DNA of 64,000 bases from Stagnihabitans sp038231395 (GTDB lineage: Bacteria; Pseudomonadota; Alphaproteobacteria; Rhodobacterales; Rhodobacteraceae): NCBI GenBank assembly GCA_038231395.1, contig JBBRLL010000001.1, forward strand, positions 62,001 to 126,000. The letters run 5' to 3'. The notes beneath the pieces are model-generated. The model saw nothing but the letters and a program-made list of their open reading frames with translations. It ran no database searches and was not told where the DNA came from. Numbering within the stretch: the stretch's first letter is position 1; each line of letters begins with the position of its first letter. The position numbers were made by a program, and so were the translations under genes. Positions 62,165-64,000 of this stretch are shown here, piece after piece.

Positions 62165-63301
62165 TCAGTGTTTCAGCCCACCGTCGGGTTGGGCATCGGC
62201 TTCCATCTCTGCCCTTATCTGCTGGCGCAGAATGTCGATCGGAATCATCTTGCCGTCGCGCTTGAAGTGCCAATAGGTCCAGCCATTGCAGCTTGGCGCA
62301 CCCTCCAGATGGGCGCCGACCTGATGGATCGACCCTTTGACATCTAGCCCCACCAGCGTGCCATCCGGGCGCACCTTGGCGATATGGCGGCTGCCGAACG
62401 AGAACAGTTCTTCGCCGGGCCGCAGCATGCCCCGCTCCACCACCTGACCAAACGGCACCCGGGGTTCGGCGCGTTTTGACCCGGTGGTTTCCAGCGCCGA
62501 GGCATCCAAGCGCCGCACCCGGTCAATCCGGTCTTGTGCCACGCGGCGATAAGTCTCCTCCCGCTCCAGCCCGATGAAATCACGGCCCAGCATCTTGGCG
62601 ACCGCCCCCGTCGTGCCGGTGCCAAAGAACGGGTCCAGAATCACATCGCCCGGATTTGTGGTGGCAACGATAATCCGGTGCAGCAGGCTTTCCGGCTTTT
62701 GCGTCGGATGCGCCTTGTCGCCGTGTTCGTCCTTGATCCGCTCATGCCCGGTGCAGATCGGCAGCACCCAGTCTGACCGCATCTGCACGCCGTCATTCAA
62801 CGCTTTCAGCGCCTCATAGTTGAAGGTGTACTTGCTGGCCTCGTCGCGGCCCGCCCAGATCAACGTCTCATGCGCGTTGGTCAGGCGCTTGCCGCGAAAG
62901 TTGGGCATCGGGTTCGACTTGCGCCACACGACGTCGTTCAAAAGCCAGAAGCCCTGATTTTGCAGCTCTGCCCCGACCCGGAAGATGTTGTGATAAGACC
63001 CGATCACCCAGATTGCCCCGTTCGGCTTCAGCAACCGGCGCGCCGCTGCCAGCCAATCGCGGGTAAAGCTGTCATAACTCGCAAAGCTGGCGAACTGGTC
63101 CCAATGGTCGTCAACCGCATCAACCAACGAGTTATCAGGCCGATGCAGATCGCCCTTCAACTGCAGATTGTAGGGCGGGTCGGCAAAGATCAGGTCAACC
63201 GATCCCGCCGGAAGCCCGCGCATCAGCTCAATGCAATCGCCCGCCAGAATCTGGTTGCGCGGAAGCGTCACCGCCTCGGGTGGTTTTGTTTTCACAGCCA
63301 T
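62165..63301 (-). CDS. ccrM: Cell-cycle DNA adenine methyltransferase (GANTC)
   Basis: 378 residues. Beta-class N6-adenine methyltransferase: catalytic DPPY at 41-44, SAM-binding DPFFGTGTTG near 223-232, and the long C-terminal extension (about 280-378) with GSIHQVGAHLEGAPSCNGWT typical of CcrM. It methylates adenine in GANTC and is central to alphaproteobacterial cell-cycle transcription. Three GANTC sites lie in the 84-base gap between it and rnhB. Confidence 0.97.
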   Translation of the reverse strand: MAVKTKPPEAVTLPRNQILAGDCIELMRGLPAGSVDLIFADPPYNLQLKGDLHRPDNSLVDAVDDHWDQFASFASYDSFTRDWLAAARRLLKPNGAIWVIGSYHNIFRVGAELQNQGFWLLNDVVWRKSNPMPNFRGKRLTNAHETLIWAGRDEASKYTFNYEALKALNDGVQMRSDWVLPICTGHERIKDEHGDKAHPTQKPESLLHRIIVATTNPGDVILDPFFGTGTTGAVAKMLGRDFIGLEREETYRRVAQDRIDRVRRLDASALETTGSKRAEPRVPFGQVVERGMLRPGEELFSFGSRHIAKVRPDGTLVGLDVKGSIHQVGAHLEGAPSCNGWTYWHFKRDGKMIPIDILRQQIRAEMEADAQPDGGLKH

Positions 63302-63349
63302 CTGCCCTCAAATCCTGCGGTGTTGTTCACCACTTGTTGAAGCCAGTGT

Positions 63350-63387
63350 GAGTCATTGGTGATTCGCCGTCAAACCTTATTTGAATC
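63350..63387 (-). promoter_or_regulatory. Cluster of three GANTC sites upstream of ccrM
   Basis: GAGTC 63350-63354, GATTC 63361-63365 and GAATC 63383-63387, the last overlapping the rnhB stop codon. All lie 49-86 bases upstream of the ccrM start, where its promoter should be; a TTTGACGG-like -35 sits between the second and third. Methylation-sensitive control of ccrM through GANTC sites in its leader is known in Caulobacter; here it is inferred. Confidence 0.6.
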
Positions 63388-64000
63388 AAGGGGTTAGAGA
63401 AATATCTTGATACAACCTATTGTGGACGGGTTTGAACGAACGCCTATGCCAAGGGGTCACCCCCAATTTCAGCAACGCTTGCAGATGGGCCGGTGTGGGG
63501 TAACCCGCGTTGCTTTCCCAGCCGTAGCCCGGATAGTGTTGCGCCAAATCCACCATGATCGCATCACGTGCCACTTTCGCCACGATAGAGGCCGCTGCAA
63601 TCGACAAACTGCATTTGTCGCCCCGGACAATGGCCTGCGCGCGGCCTTTCAGCGCGCCGGGAATTTGATTGCCGTCGATCAGGCAGTGGTCAGGCGCAAC
63701 GCATAACCCCGCCACCGCCCGCTCCATCGCCAGAAGACTGGCTTGCAGGATGTTAAGGCTGTCAATCTCCTCCACCGTGGCATGGGCAATCGAAACCTCC
63801 GCCACACTGGCCAGTTCAGCCGCCAGCGCCTGACGCCGTGAAGCACTCAAAGTCTTGGAATCGCGCAGGCCCTTGGGGATGCGCTGCGGGTCCAGCACCA
63901 CGGCAGCGGCGGTCACCGGCCCGGCCAAAGGTCCACGGCCCACCTCGTCCAGCCCGGCAATGCGGATCAGACCCCGGGCGAGGGCCGAAGTTTCAAAACT
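63386..64000 (-). CDS. rnhB: Ribonuclease HII (N-terminus beyond window edge)
   Basis: The frame is open to the window end, reading SFETSALARGLIRIAGLDEV then GRGPLAGPV, so about 204 codons are visible and only a few N-terminal residues should be missing. Active-site LDEVGRG, then DSKTLSASRR and SIVAKVARDAIM are intact. Removes RNA from RNA-DNA hybrids. It runs in the same direction as ccrM and ends 84 bases before it. Confidence 0.96.
   Translation of the reverse strand, partial: SFETSALARGLIRIAGLDEVGRGPLAGPVTAAAVVLDPQRIPKGLRDSKTLSASRRQALAAELASVAEVSIAHATVEEIDSLNILQASLLAMERAVAGLCVAPDHCLIDGNQIPGALKGRAQAIVRGDKCSLSIAAASIVAKVARDAIMVDLAQHYPGYGWESNAGYPTPAHLQALLKLGVTPWHRRSFKPVHNRLYQDISLTP

Noticed and set aside
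1..64000. CRISPR arrays, rRNA genes, insertion sequences
   Set aside because: No regularly spaced repeats with variable spacers, no rRNA-like sequence and no transposase-like protein was seen.

Overview
The window is a GC-rich, gene-dense chromosomal segment of an alphaproteobacterium, most likely a member of the Rhodobacteraceae (Rhodobacterales). Evidence for this is a Rieske/cytochrome b operon at the left edge, a ccrM-type GANTC methyltransferase next to rnhB, a DciA-DsbA-CaiB group, an etfBA/hbdA neighbourhood with a PduO adenosyltransferase and a tiny HIG1-like membrane protein, and a run of peptide deformylases in front of fmt. No replication origin, CRISPR array, insertion sequence, rRNA or prophage head/integrase module was seen. 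One tRNA (Val, GAC) is present.

Layout. 1-2.6 kb: petB (cut by the window edge), petA, a glutathione S-transferase and a broken PaiB-like gene. 2.5-3 kb: a palindromic repeat, rpmJ and tRNA-Val. 3.1-5.2 kb: N-formylglutamate amidohydrolase and zapE. 5.4-11.9 kb: a peptide-use operon (S33 aminopeptidase plus a complete five-gene dipeptide-type ABC importer). 12.1-14.1 kb: a PAS-GGDEF-EAL protein. 14.3-20.1 kb: a capsule locus (galE, kpsT, kpsE, divergent kpsM, ugd). 20.2-24.5 kb: one very large gene for a phage tailspike/head-fibre-like protein with a DUF2793-like N-terminus, a beta-helix core and repeated tail-fibre modules. 24.6-30.2 kb: LysE exporter, an acyltransferase and a four-gene ABC importer with a hairpin after the binding-protein gene. 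30.5-37.7 kb: etfAB, xylitol-type dehydrogenase, pduO, HIG1-like protein, gatZ, an uncharacterised protein and hbdA. 37.7-41.1 kb: MOSC protein, lytic transglycosylase, a small unknown and PatB. 41.2-43.6 kb: three peptide deformylase paralogues and fmt. 43.7-50.8 kb: EVE protein, moaB, uracil-DNA glycosylase, the pyrB/small membrane protein/PH-like/pyrC/plsY operon and gshA. 50.9-57.2 kb: rsmE with an orphan NucS-like nuclease gene behind it, ubiA, and envelope proteins including an OmpA/BON protein. 57.3-64 kb: CoA-transferase, DsbA, dciA, mutY, alkB, ccrM and rnhB (cut by the window edge).

How genes fit together. GalE and Ugd supply UDP-sugars, and KpsE/T/M look like the inner-membrane capsule exporter. 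The giant tailspike-like gene sits directly behind ugd with its own terminator and, upstream, a near-consensus CtrA-type box. This combination (a capsule-binding or capsule-cutting fibre coded beside the capsule genes) is the most unusual thing in the window, and it resembles what is known of gene transfer agent head spikes that bind capsule. Other points worth checking are three GANTC sites packed into the short gap before ccrM, a deformylase paralogue that has lost its metal ligand and catalytic residue, a dihydroorotase-like PyrC that has lost the metal-binding His pair beside PyrB, and an orphan PD-(D/E)XK gene of lower GC content in the rsmE operon.
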